The translations under genes were made by a program, and so were the position numbers. From the NCBI GenBank assembly GCA_937876195.1, contig CALEIK010000034.1, forward strand, positions 34,266 through 98,265: a DNA stretch of 64,000 nt, written 5' to 3'. This stretch comes from an uncultured Flavobacteriales bacterium (GTDB taxonomy: Bacteria > Bacteroidota > Bacteroidia > Flavobacteriales_D > Crocinitomicaceae). Each line of letters opens with the position of its first letter. The stretch's first letter is position 1. Below the pieces are notes generated by a model, which was given only the letters and a program-made list of their open reading frames with translations, ran no database searches and was not told the DNA's origin. Shown in pieces: positions 55,749 through 64,000 of the stretch.

Positions 55749-56822
55749 TTGATGGAAAGACAGGATTATTCCTGCCAGTTTCTCGATTTCCTGAGATGTA
55801 TTAAACGAGTGAATGCAAATTCGCAATCGTTCTTTGCCTTTGGGGACTGTCGGTGAAAAAATTGCTTTTACCATGACACCTTCTTGCCGCAGGTGTTCTG
55901 AAATAGAAGTCAAACGTTCTATATCTCCACACTGAATTATTTGAATCGGCGATTTTTCACTGGAAACTAATTCAACATTCTCCATTAGCTTTCTGAAGCA
56001 GGCTATATTATCCATTAAATCGCTTCTGCGCCCTTCCAATGCTGAATGAGAGATAACTGCCTCTATTCTTTCATAAGCAGCAGGAGGCAATGCTGTCGTG
56101 TAAATAAATGAGCGTGAAAAGTTATACAGGTATTGAATCAATTCTTTGTCTCCAAGAATAGCTGCACCGTGCGAACCATACCCCTTTCCAAATGTCACCA
56201 ATCGCGCAAACAGTTGCGATTGACAATTCAGTTCCACCGCCATTCCTTGACCAAAAACTCCAGCAGTGTGCGCTTCATCCACAACAAGATAAGCATTGTA
56301 CTTTTCTGACAATGCAACGATTTCATTCAGAGGAGCAAAATCTCCATCCATGGAATACAGCGATTCAATAGCGATATATTTCACACCTTCTACTCGCTCA
56401 AGTTGATGTTCTAAATCGCTTAAATCATTGTGCTTGAATGACCGAGCATTGGCAAAACTCAATCGAATGCCATCACGAACGCTGGCGTGAATAAATTCAT
56501 CGTAAAAAATAGTATCTCGTCGTTGAAGTATAGCACTAAAAAAACCAACGTTGGCATCGTAACCGGAATTGTAAATCAAACTTGCTTCGGATTGAAAAAG
56601 CGTTGCAATTGATCTTTCAGCGCTTAGCGCTTCTTCACTAGTGCCAGATATTAGGCGTGAACCTGTTGAACCGTATTTGTTCTCACTGGATGATGTTTCT
56701 AGGCCGGATAGTCCCAAATAGTCATTGGAATAAAAATCAACAGCTCCCCTTTCGCAAGAAAGGGACCTTAAAGTCCCTTCTTGTTCGCGTTTAGCTAATT
56801 TATCTTTTAGTTTTTGATCCAT
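55746..56822 (-). CDS. bioF: 8-amino-7-oxononanoate synthase (biotin synthesis)
   Basis: A 358-residue PLP enzyme of the alpha-oxoamine synthase family. It condenses pimeloyl thioester and alanine in biotin synthesis. Motifs are YGSTGSRLISGTSE, VVDEAHTAGVFG and the PLP-lysine in TFGKGYGSHGAAI. Its ATG follows directly after the TAG of bioB, so translation is likely coupled. At 358 residues it is shorter at the N-terminus than many BioF proteins (about 385). A related 2-amino-3-ketobutyrate ligase role is possible on motifs alone; the bioB neighbour favours BioF. Confidence 0.93.
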   Translation of the reverse strand: MDQKLKDKLAKREQEGTLRSLSCERGAVDFYSNDYLGLSGLETSSSENKYGSTGSRLISGTSEEALSAERSIATLFQSEASLIYNSGYDANVGFFSAILQRRDTIFYDEFIHASVRDGIRLSFANARSFKHNDLSDLEHQLERVEGVKYIAIESLYSMDGDFAPLNEIVALSEKYNAYLVVDEAHTAGVFGQGMAVELNCQSQLFARLVTFGKGYGSHGAAILGDKELIQYLYNFSRSFIYTTALPPAAYERIEAVISHSALEGRRSDLMDNIACFRKLMENVELVSSEKSPIQIIQCGDIERLTSISEHLRQEGVMVKAIFSPTVPKGKERLRICIHSFNTSQEIEKLAGIILSFHQ

Positions 56823-57932
56823 CTACAATGCATCTACCGTCGTAACTTTGCGCGGTTCAAAACCATCTTTATTGGAGTTCTCTCTTGCCAGTTTCAATTC
56901 TTCTGCACGAGCAGCTTCCTTTTGCTTTCTAGCCTCAATGATTGGGTCGGGTTGACTCACAGGTTTCTCTCCGTCTGCAAATGATTGCTTTGGGATCAAT
57001 CCTAGTATTTTGAACATTTCCTGATCCTCGTTGAATTCAGGATTAGGTGTTGTCAACAACTTATCACCCGCAAAAATTGAACTCGCACCTGCCATAAAAC
57101 AAAGTGCTTGTGCTTCCATGTTCATTTTTGTTCTTCCTGCGGATAAACGAACCACGGATTGAGGAAAAGCAATTCTCGTTGTCGCAACCATTCGAATCAT
57201 TTCCCATTGCTCAATCGGTTTTTGTTCCGCCATCGGAGTTCCTTCTACTGCTACTAACGCATTGATTGGAATTGATTCTGGTGGAGTTTCCATCTCCATA
57301 TAACTCATCAACAATCCAATACGATCTTCAACAGCCTCACCCATCCCAATAATTCCACCTGAACAAACAGAAATGCCTGCTTTCCGAGCGTTGTCAATTG
57401 TATTCAATCTATCTTCGTACTCACGTGTCGAAATGACATCGTCGTAGTAATCTTTTGATGTGTCTAAATTGTGATTGTAGGCGAAAAGTCCAGCATTCTT
57501 TAAACGTTTCGCTTGCTCTTCATTCATCATTCCAAGTGTGCAACAAACCTCCATGTCAAGATCGTTTACCGCTTGAACCATTTCAATCACATTGTCAAAA
57601 TCTTTGTTATCTCTCACCTCTCTCCACGCAGCTCCCATACAAAGACGAGATGATCCATTTTCCTTGGCATTTTTAGCTTGTTCAATCACCGATTCAACGG
57701 ACATTAATTTATGTGCTTCAACATCTGTGTGGTAACGTGCCGCTTGTGGGCAATAACCGCAATCCTCTGGACATCCACCCGTTTTAATACTCAACAGTGA
57801 AGACATTTGAACTTCTCTTGGGTTGTGAAATTGTCGGTGCACCGTTGCAGCTTCAAAGACAAGTTCCAACAGCGGTTTATTGTACAATTCTAAGAGTGCT
57901 TCTTTGGTGGTATAATCCTGTGATGTTTTCAT
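56823..57932 (-). CDS. bioB: Biotin synthase (radical SAM)
   Basis: A 369-residue radical SAM enzyme that inserts sulfur into dethiobiotin. The [4Fe-4S] motif is CPEDCGYCPQ (three cysteines, CxxxCxxC), with further [2Fe-2S] ligands expected at the CMGAAWR and CCTLGM positions and Arg in VRLSAGR. The C-terminus extends past the catalytic core by about 45 charged residues (PDPIIEARKQKEAARAEELK), which is unusual and predicted helical. bioF follows with the stop codon abutting the next start. Confidence 0.96.
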   Translation of the reverse strand: MKTSQDYTTKEALLELYNKPLLELVFEAATVHRQFHNPREVQMSSLLSIKTGGCPEDCGYCPQAARYHTDVEAHKLMSVESVIEQAKNAKENGSSRLCMGAAWREVRDNKDFDNVIEMVQAVNDLDMEVCCTLGMMNEEQAKRLKNAGLFAYNHNLDTSKDYYDDVISTREYEDRLNTIDNARKAGISVCSGGIIGMGEAVEDRIGLLMSYMEMETPPESIPINALVAVEGTPMAEQKPIEQWEMIRMVATTRIAFPQSVVRLSAGRTKMNMEAQALCFMAGASSIFAGDKLLTTPNPEFNEDQEMFKILGLIPKQSFADGEKPVSQPDPIIEARKQKEAARAEELKLARENSNKDGFEPRKVTTVDAL

Positions 57933-57948
57933 TTTGTGCGTTTAATTG

Positions 57949-57956
57949 CAAATATA
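57949..57956 (-). promoter_or_regulatory. Predicted -7 box of the biotin operon
   Basis: On the minus strand TATATTTG matches TAnnTTTG and lies 16 bp before the bioB ATG. No clear biotin-repressor palindrome is visible around it. Confidence 0.5.
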
Positions 57957-57990
57957 AATATATCTGACTTAGAAAAAAGTGAAAGGTGAA

Positions 57991-58467
57991 CTACTTATTC
58001 AAAAGACAAGCTGCGTAGGCCTTAATTGCCTCCAAACGTCCGAATGAGTCTACATTCTCATGTGTTGTCGCCTTTATGGAAACTGCGTCAACCTCGATAT
58101 TTAAAATACCAGCGATTGTTTCTTGCATTTTTGGAATGTGTGGGTTTAGTTTCGGGGATTCAAGTATTACGGTAGAGTCAACGTTTACGACATGATATCC
58201 CTTTTCTGCAATGAGTTTCATTACTTCAGCGAGCAATACTTTACTGTCTATCCCTTTGTATTTAGGATCTTTGTCCGAAAAATGAAAACCAATATCTCTA
58301 AGATTTGCTGCTCCGAGAAGCGCATCACAAATAGCATGCAAGAGAACATCTGCGTCTGAATGACCTACTGCTCCATGTGCTGATTCAATTGAAATACCAC
58401 CAATGTACAACGGAATATTTTTCTCCAAACGATGTACGTCGATGCCGTATCCAATTCTCAAATTCAT
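57991..58467 (-). CDS. ispF: 2-C-methyl-D-erythritol 2,4-cyclodiphosphate synthase
   Basis: A 158-residue IspF of the non-mevalonate isoprenoid pathway. It shows the metal-binding GYGIDVHRL (Asp and His) and AVGHSDADVLLHAICDAL motifs, and ATTHENVDSFGRLEAI near the C-terminus. ATG 58467 is chosen over 58515, which would overlap porV by about 40 bp. The gene begins 10 bp after the porV stop, so it is likely co-transcribed with porU and porV. Confidence 0.95.
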   Translation of the reverse strand: MNLRIGYGIDVHRLEKNIPLYIGGISIESAHGAVGHSDADVLLHAICDALLGAANLRDIGFHFSDKDPKYKGIDSKVLLAEVMKLIAEKGYHVVNVDSTVILESPKLNPHIPKMQETIAGILNIEVDAVSIKATTHENVDSFGRLEAIKAYAACLLNK

Positions 58468-58477
58468 TTCGGTATGA

Positions 58478-59758
58478 TTATTCAGTAGAAACCGTTCCAC
58501 CATTGTTTTCACCAAGCGTCATTCTCAACGAGAAGCGCAAAGTATTTGCTAATGGGTTATTTCTTTTTAATGCTGCTAAATAGGAAATATCAATTCCAAA
58601 TCGGTTGTATTTAAATCCAATCCCAAAGTTGAAATACTGACGTGCTCCTTTGTTTTTGTTTTCATAAAAATATCCAGCACGAATTGCCAATGTGTTATTA
58701 TACCAATACTCCAATCCAGCGCCAATGTTATACTCAGTCAATTCTTCTTTAAATCGTGAATTTTTAACCACTTCAAAAGATCCATCAGGATTTTGTATTG
58801 GATCACCATTGTCGTCTACAACTAGGGTTCCTGGTGCGTCGTAAAACGATTGCAACATTCCTGCGATAACACCTACATCGTTACTTTTCCCAGAAAGAAT
58901 AACGAAATTAGAATCAGCATCAAAGCCATAATACGCTGGTGTAGGAACAAGTAATTTTTGGATATCCAAAGAAAACGTCAAGGAGTTGTATTTGTCCAAG
59001 TCCGCTCTGAATGAATTCCCAATTTTTAAGTTCATGGGTAAGAAATCGCCAGGACTATTCGACCCAACGTCAGAGTATTTCATCTTATTTCCAATGTTAT
59101 TTATCGTCGTTGCAAACGTGTACACACCCTTTACATTTCCAAGTCGAGCCTCATCGTTAAAGAATGAGAAAGAAATGTCTGCGGCACCGGCAATTCCAGG
59201 TTTCGTGTTTACACCTTGTACTGTTAATCCACCTGTCAGATTAGAATAGACAAATTTTCCGTTTAGCCCTACACTTGTTCTTCGGGACGTTCTAAACGCA
59301 TATCCACCAGTAATTTCGTACTCACTCGGTTTATCATCACGAATAACGTTACCACTTTCATCAGTAAACGTGATTTCTCCCAAACTAAAGAACCTCAATG
59401 CTCCACCTACTGCATGACGGTCACCAAATTTATAATAACCAGAAACGTACGACAAATGAATATCATTGGTCAACTGTCTCAACCATGGCGTATAAGAAAT
59501 ACATATTTCTGACTGCTCTTCTGAAAAATTAAGGATTGACGTGTTCCAATACAGTGAGTTTGCATCGGGACTCAACGCAGTACCTGCGTCTCCCATTCCT
59601 CCAGCTCTTGAGTCTGGTGTGATTGACATGAATGGAACGGCCGTTGTAATGGTGTTCAATTGAAGATCATTGTCAGTAACACCACTTCCCCCAGTAGGTT
59701 GGGCAAAAGAAGTAAAACCGATTAGCAGAAATAAAGCAGCTGCACTATATTTTATCAT
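58478..59758 (-). CDS. porV: T9SS outer-membrane protein PorV (LptO)
   Basis: A 426-residue FadL-like outer-membrane barrel. The signal peptide ends TSFAQ. The early mature region carries the PorV signature TAVPFMSITPDSRAGGMGDA and SLYWNTSILNFS. PorV binds T9SS sorting domains and shuttles cargo from the translocon to the attachment complex with PorU. It lies 56 bp downstream of porU, the conserved gene order of the system. Confidence 0.94.
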   Translation of the reverse strand: MIKYSAAALFLLIGFTSFAQPTGGSGVTDNDLQLNTITTAVPFMSITPDSRAGGMGDAGTALSPDANSLYWNTSILNFSEEQSEICISYTPWLRQLTNDIHLSYVSGYYKFGDRHAVGGALRFFSLGEITFTDESGNVIRDDKPSEYEITGGYAFRTSRRTSVGLNGKFVYSNLTGGLTVQGVNTKPGIAGAADISFSFFNDEARLGNVKGVYTFATTINNIGNKMKYSDVGSNSPGDFLPMNLKIGNSFRADLDKYNSLTFSLDIQKLLVPTPAYYGFDADSNFVILSGKSNDVGVIAGMLQSFYDAPGTLVVDDNGDPIQNPDGSFEVVKNSRFKEELTEYNIGAGLEYWYNNTLAIRAGYFYENKNKGARQYFNFGIGFKYNRFGIDISYLAALKRNNPLANTLRFSLRMTLGENNGGTVSTE

Positions 59759-59779
59759 TTTTCTTTAATTATGAACTTG

Positions 59780-59787
59780 CAAATATA
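59780..59787 (-). promoter_or_regulatory. Predicted -7 box of porV
   Basis: On the minus strand TATATTTG matches TAnnTTTG, 21 bp before the porV ATG in the porU-porV gap. It would let porV be made apart from porU. Confidence 0.5.
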
Positions 59788-59814
59788 CGGATTTGAAGCA
59801 CCTTTATTGTGTTA

Positions 59815-62800
59815 TCATTTCAAAATAACTAGTTTTTCTAGTTTTTCTGCTCTTTCTCCGTCTGGTGTTTGCACAGCCAATCGATAGATATAGACCCCTT
59901 TAGCGAGTTGATCCCCGAAATCATCGCGACCATCCCAATGTATTCCTTCCGAACGAAATCCTTCAGTATGCACTAACTGGTTGATGGTTCGAACTAACTT
60001 TCCAGAAACCGTTAACACTTGAATTTGAGCTTCCAAATGGCTACATATTTGGTTGTGCTCAAAGAAAAATTCAGTGGAAGTAGTAAATGGATTTGGGTAA
60101 TTCAATACATGTTCTAAGCTTAGTTCTTCCTTTTCTCGCACCTCAAATTCAACTGTACTTTCCGAAGAATTATTGTTGACATCCCAAACCTTCACTGTTA
60201 ATGTGTGAACCCCAGGTTCTATCTCCGTGAAATTGTACCTTGCTTCACCCGATTGGTATGAATCTAAATCAGCCGTGTAATAATTATTCAAAATGATGGG
60301 TTCACTCGTCTCTTGATCCAATATTGCTGTAAAATCGTGACCAACTCCATTTCCTACAGCATTGATTCCATTTTCATCAAACACCCTAGCAATCAACTGG
60401 GGTGTCTCATCGGTAATTCCCCCATTCACAAAGTTCTCATCGTTTAAGAAAATCTCAATCTCAGGACCGACATTGTCGTCTAGTCCATCAGGATTGACAC
60501 CTCCTACGTAAAAGCGTTTGTCGTTTCCAAGTGCATCAAAAACGCCATTTTCTGCATAATAGCTTATTTTACCAAGCCCAAAACTATAATCGATATCCTT
60601 TGGAACGATAAAAGTGAATTCAAATTGACCATTGGTCACACTCGCCTTCCCGCGATAGACTCTATTCGACTGCAATTCAAATTCTCTCATTGGAGAAGCT
60701 GGACCATCATTGCTCAATGTCTGTTGAATTTTAGGTTTATCATACACCGACGGATAAATGAATCCATTGAAACTGGTCAAATCGGTTCCGTCAAAATCCT
60801 CTAAGTGTCCTTTGATTGTTACTTTGCTCAGTGCTCGAATTGTGTCCAGTGTAATATCCGGTGAAAGTCCATTGATACTGTCCGTCACAACATTCATTCG
60901 CGGCAAGGCAATTTTTAATCCAGGATCTCCAATCAAGGTGAAACTTCGTTTGTTGTTACTTGCTGGAACGTCATTTTTTGCCCTTCTGATAATTTCACCA
61001 AAAGTCAACGGTTCATTGTTAGCGTCTCGTTCAAAAACATTTTGATAAAACGCGCGACCAGTATTCGTATTCACCCCAAAATACACCGATCTTGTCGTTG
61101 TCATTAATGCAATGGCTGCTCCATATGGGTTTATCGACGCCCACTCTCCTGCCGAAACACGCTCAGGATCATCAAATTTTGTAAACTCACATGTTGCAGA
61201 AACAATGAGTGCTAACTTATCGATATTTTTCCACTCCTGAATTTGAGGTGTGGTAATCACTCGTTCTTCGGCTACACCGACTGCACCTCCATGTCCCACA
61301 TAATTAACAACCAAAGCTCCGCGTTCAATACGATCGTTGATTGCTTCATTCACTGAGGGATAACGCGGTCCACCAGCTGTAGTTACTTGTGTATATGCAT
61401 CCAAATAGATCTTATCACAATTCATGGAAGGGTGATTTGCAGTAACAGAATCGTATTGGGGCTCTACGTCATTATCAAGAAAATAGGCCGTTTCTTCGTC
61501 ATCAGCTATTTGAACGTATTTTGTTCGCCAGTCACCAAAAGTAGAAGATCCATCATCAGAGCTACAATTCGTATTTGTGGTACTGTACAAATTAGATCCG
61601 TTGTGCATATAGTGCTGAATTTTATCTACCTGCTGGCGTGCCATTTCATTGTCAGAAATCAACAAGCGACCAATTCCAATGTCCAATTCATCATTTATTC
61701 CAATGGCTTCATTGTCATCCAACATACCGTAATAATCGTCAGTAACCATGGCATCGATGTGATTTTCCGAATTGACCATCTGATAGGTCGGAATGAAATT
61801 ATTGTTATTAGGTAATCTCCCTTTTGGATCGTAGGTTCCATCGCCGAACAACAATAAGCTTTTCGGACGCGTTTCAGGGCTTAACTCACCACGGTCATAA
61901 AACATTTTTGCAAACATTTTAATTGCCGTAGGGTCTAACATCCCAGAACTGTATTCGTTGAATACTTGCTCACTCGTAACCACATGCACGGTAGTTCCAT
62001 TCGCTCGATGTAAATTTGCTAAGCGATTGGCTTGCGCCATAAAGTTCTTATGTGTAACCAGTAAATAATCTGCTTGAGACAGCGCGTGTAAGTTTTGATG
62101 ATCTACACTTCCAATCCTTGCAGGGGTTTTAAAGTTAACACCATCTGAGGCCACAAACTCGCGTAAGCTATCGGCATCCAACTGAAATTCATAATTTGGA
62201 CCTATAAAAGTGCCATTGACAAGTTGAGGCTGATGACGATCTGTTACATCCCACACAAACCCAGTCGACAAAGGAAGGTTCGAAATGCTGTATCCAGCCA
62301 CATTTCCGACCCCAACAGAGCTTGCATCTCTAAAATTGATTTGCGTTCCAACAAATGTCAATTGTCTTCTAGCATTCAATAAAATCCTATCCAAATAGGT
62401 AAGGGTACTCGGATTGTTTCGCGTTATTGCAATACGAAAAGGCATACTGGCCGTCGGATTGACCAAACTCATCGTTAAATTATGTCGCCCATATTCTGCA
62501 CCTGTAGGTAGTGTTGTGTCAAATAATGGGATTCCATTCACGCTGTATGCTTGTGAAGTACCAGTAATAGTAGATCCGTTGGAAGCAATTGACACCCGGA
62601 ATTCAGCAGGCACCGAATTATCAATGGCAGGAACATTAAAATTGAACACGCGAATCAAATCTGTATCGAATACTTCTCCATACCAACGCTGTCCACCATC
62701 CGCTAAATTAACGACATCAAGTTCATGCACATCATAGTAGGAATAACTCGTCACATTATGTGTTACAGGATTCAAAGAATTTGAAATTGAGCTAACTCTC

Positions 62801-63678
62801 AAAGGGGGTTCATTGGAATTGACATTGATAAAATAACAAGACACATCCGAATAGGGATTTCTATCTCTATCAAATCTATTTACTCCATCTAAATACCAGC
62901 GATGAGGACCCCAACCGTGAAATAAAATGTAGTCATCATCATCGAATGTACCATCTCCACCTCCGACAATTTCAATCGCATTGTTTGCCAAATCATCTGT
63001 TCGGGGAGCAGAATTTGCTTCAGGTAGTCGACCGTCTCCATTTCCATAAATGTGAATATGATCGGGGTTCAATGAAGCAACATCGATACCACAGCTTTCT
63101 AAAAAGTCCTTGTCTATTTTGTAAATCCCATCTTCATTCACTGAAATTTTATACCAAAATCCAGTACCGGTGCGTAAGACAGAATTTGAAACGAAATCTT
63201 TTTCTTTGTAAATTGTTGGGTTGGCAGATGATGTCTTGATGACTTTAAACGAAGTAATCCGTTTTACGGCTCCATTCTCCATATAAAAAGGAAATAGATT
63301 CAATACGAGATGTTTCTCTGTATTTGCATTGGATATCGTTAAATCATACTTCAAATCTCCCACTTCAATGTATTGAGTGGTCAAATAATGGAGATCATTC
63401 TTTGTCGCATTATCTGAAGTCACCACTTCCAACGATAAATTGATGTTGGATGATCCAGAATAATCCTTTCTAAAATAATAATTCGGCATTTTTCCATCCA
63501 ACTGTTGACCTTTGATGGAAGGAAGTTTTATTTCCTTATTGTCAAATGTAATAGACTTAGGCTCCTCCCAAATAATTTCATATACATCTTCCTGTCCCAA
63601 CGTACTGTTTAACAAGGCCATACTAAAACCAAAGATGAGGAGGATTACATTATTTTTAAAACACGTTTTCATTTTCAT
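59815..63678 (-). CDS. porU: T9SS sortase PorU (gingipain-family C25 peptidase)
   Basis: About 1287 residues. The start at ATG 63678 (or 63672) gives a clean signal peptide (FSMALLNSTLGQ); a longer frame from 63714 would add a Cys/His leader. The N-terminal Ig-like and beta-sandwich domains are followed by a gingipain C25 domain. Its catalytic His796 is in YVGHGGA and Cys830 is in SATCEF, the 34-residue spacing of gingipains. Beta domains and a C-terminal T9SS-type domain (LNYPNPFTTSTEF to LVILK) close the protein. PorU removes the sorting domain from cargo and attaches it to lipopolysaccharide. Confidence 0.94.
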   Translation of the reverse strand: MKMKTCFKNNVILLIFGFSMALLNSTLGQEDVYEIIWEEPKSITFDNKEIKLPSIKGQQLDGKMPNYYFRKDYSGSSNINLSLEVVTSDNATKNDLHYLTTQYIEVGDLKYDLTISNANTEKHLVLNLFPFYMENGAVKRITSFKVIKTSSANPTIYKEKDFVSNSVLRTGTGFWYKISVNEDGIYKIDKDFLESCGIDVASLNPDHIHIYGNGDGRLPEANSAPRTDDLANNAIEIVGGGDGTFDDDDYILFHGWGPHRWYLDGVNRFDRDRNPYSDVSCYFINVNSNEPPLRVSSISNSLNPVTHNVTSYSYYDVHELDVVNLADGGQRWYGEVFDTDLIRVFNFNVPAIDNSVPAEFRVSIASNGSTITGTSQAYSVNGIPLFDTTLPTGAEYGRHNLTMSLVNPTASMPFRIAITRNNPSTLTYLDRILLNARRQLTFVGTQINFRDASSVGVGNVAGYSISNLPLSTGFVWDVTDRHQPQLVNGTFIGPNYEFQLDADSLREFVASDGVNFKTPARIGSVDHQNLHALSQADYLLVTHKNFMAQANRLANLHRANGTTVHVVTSEQVFNEYSSGMLDPTAIKMFAKMFYDRGELSPETRPKSLLLFGDGTYDPKGRLPNNNNFIPTYQMVNSENHIDAMVTDDYYGMLDDNEAIGINDELDIGIGRLLISDNEMARQQVDKIQHYMHNGSNLYSTTNTNCSSDDGSSTFGDWRTKYVQIADDEETAYFLDNDVEPQYDSVTANHPSMNCDKIYLDAYTQVTTAGGPRYPSVNEAINDRIERGALVVNYVGHGGAVGVAEERVITTPQIQEWKNIDKLALIVSATCEFTKFDDPERVSAGEWASINPYGAAIALMTTTRSVYFGVNTNTGRAFYQNVFERDANNEPLTFGEIIRRAKNDVPASNNKRSFTLIGDPGLKIALPRMNVVTDSINGLSPDITLDTIRALSKVTIKGHLEDFDGTDLTSFNGFIYPSVYDKPKIQQTLSNDGPASPMREFELQSNRVYRGKASVTNGQFEFTFIVPKDIDYSFGLGKISYYAENGVFDALGNDKRFYVGGVNPDGLDDNVGPEIEIFLNDENFVNGGITDETPQLIARVFDENGINAVGNGVGHDFTAILDQETSEPIILNNYYTADLDSYQSGEARYNFTEIEPGVHTLTVKVWDVNNNSSESTVEFEVREKEELSLEHVLNYPNPFTTSTEFFFEHNQICSHLEAQIQVLTVSGKLVRTINQLVHTEGFRSEGIHWDGRDDFGDQLAKGVYIYRLAVQTPDGERAEKLEKLVILK

Positions 63679-63822
63679 AGCGCAAATATGTATATCATTC
63701 TTTTGAACACACAAAAAAACGTAACAAATCTTTGATTATTATACTTCAATTCGCATATTTGTAACTTTATTGTATTATTGCCGTTTGAGTATACTTAGAA
63801 TACTAAGACTAAACCAAGTTGA

Positions 63823-64000
63823 ATGAAAGGACTTAAAAGATTGCTGTTACTAGGTTCACTATCATTGATAGCTACTAATACATTTGCACAAGACCCACAG
63901 TTTACGCAGTTTTATGCAAATCCACTTTATTTGAATCCTGCTCTAGCGGGTTCTCATGGATGTCCTCGTTTCGCTTCGAGCTATAGAAATCAATGGCCAA
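63823..64000 (+). CDS. PorP/SprF-family T9SS protein, N-terminus only
   Basis: The first 59 codons of a rightward gene that leaves the window. A signal peptide (SLIATNTFAQ) is followed by the PorP/SprF signature DPQFTQFYANPLYLNPALAG and YRNQWP. It is divergent from porU. In many Bacteroidota porP is followed by the gldK-N (porK-N) motor and ring genes, so those may lie just beyond the edge, which is inference. An imperfect promoter (TTTG 63731-63734, CATATTTG 63754-63761) precedes it. Confidence 0.85.
   Translation, partial: MKGLKRLLLLGSLSLIATNTFAQDPQFTQFYANPLYLNPALAGSHGCPRFASSYRNQWP

Noticed and set aside
61387..61815. 142-codon plus-strand open frame inside porU
   Set aside because: It is antisense to the C25 peptidase domain, with low-complexity Ile/Val-rich translation typical of shadow frames.

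Overview
The window is chromosomal DNA of a member of the Bacteroidota, most likely Flavobacteriales and possibly Crocinitomicaceae/Fluviicola-like. The genus-level guess is inference. Direct support is threefold. There is a type IX secretion system (T9SS): PorU, PorV, three PorP/SprF-family proteins and a PorE-like protein, plus cargo with type A and type B C-terminal sorting domains. There is a short primary sigma factor of the Bacteroidota type. Promoter-like TAnnTTTG boxes lie in front of many genes. DNA is AT-rich and densely coding throughout. I found no tRNA, rRNA, CRISPR array, transposase or integrase.

Layout. 1-3.3 kb (minus): a histidine kinase cut by the window edge, an AraC regulator with a metal-binding-like N-terminus, and an XRE regulator fused to pentapeptide repeats with a small partner. 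3.3-10 kb (plus): a tripartite RND efflux operon led by a small exported protein and preceded by an 11-bp-arm palindrome over its promoter. 10-17.9 kb (minus): lamin-tail protein, TonB-dependent receptor, secreted endonuclease I, and the two halves of a 5'-nucleotidase as separate genes. Together these look like an extracellular nucleic acid/phosphate scavenging locus. 18-21.8 kb (plus): dipeptidyl peptidase IV and citrate synthase. 21.9-33.2 kb (plus): five tightly packed genes, namely two paralogous giant type B cargo proteins, each followed by its own PorP/SprF protein, then a PorE-like TPR/beta-propeller/OmpA protein. 33-46.4 kb: outer-membrane receptor, THUMP RNA methyltransferase, patatin-barrel protein, VOC protein, DUF4249 lipoprotein, PriA, RpoD, low-molecular-weight phosphatase and an RsmI-like methyltransferase. 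46.4-50.7 kb (minus): two T9SS type A cargo proteins and a seven-helix membrane AraC regulator, flanked by an exact 23-bp direct repeat. 50.7-53.5 kb (minus): a TerB-DnaJ protein and HtpG. 53.6-55.7 kb (plus): a polytopic membrane protein and a His/Cys-rich DUF4476 protein. 55.7-63.7 kb (minus): PorU, PorV, IspF, BioB, BioF. A PorP/SprF gene starts at the right edge.

How the genes fit together: much of the window serves the cell surface. PorU and PorV process and attach cargo that crosses by T9SS; the endonuclease, lamin-tail, ELWxxDGT and BNR-like proteins and the two giant adhesins are candidate substrates. The best leads are the tandem adhesin/SprF modules capped by a PorE-like anchor, the 4.4-kb segment between the 23-bp direct repeats, the nucleic acid scavenging locus, the palindromic efflux operator, and a priA-rpoD tail-to-tail overlap whose first plus-strand terminator lies beyond rpoD.
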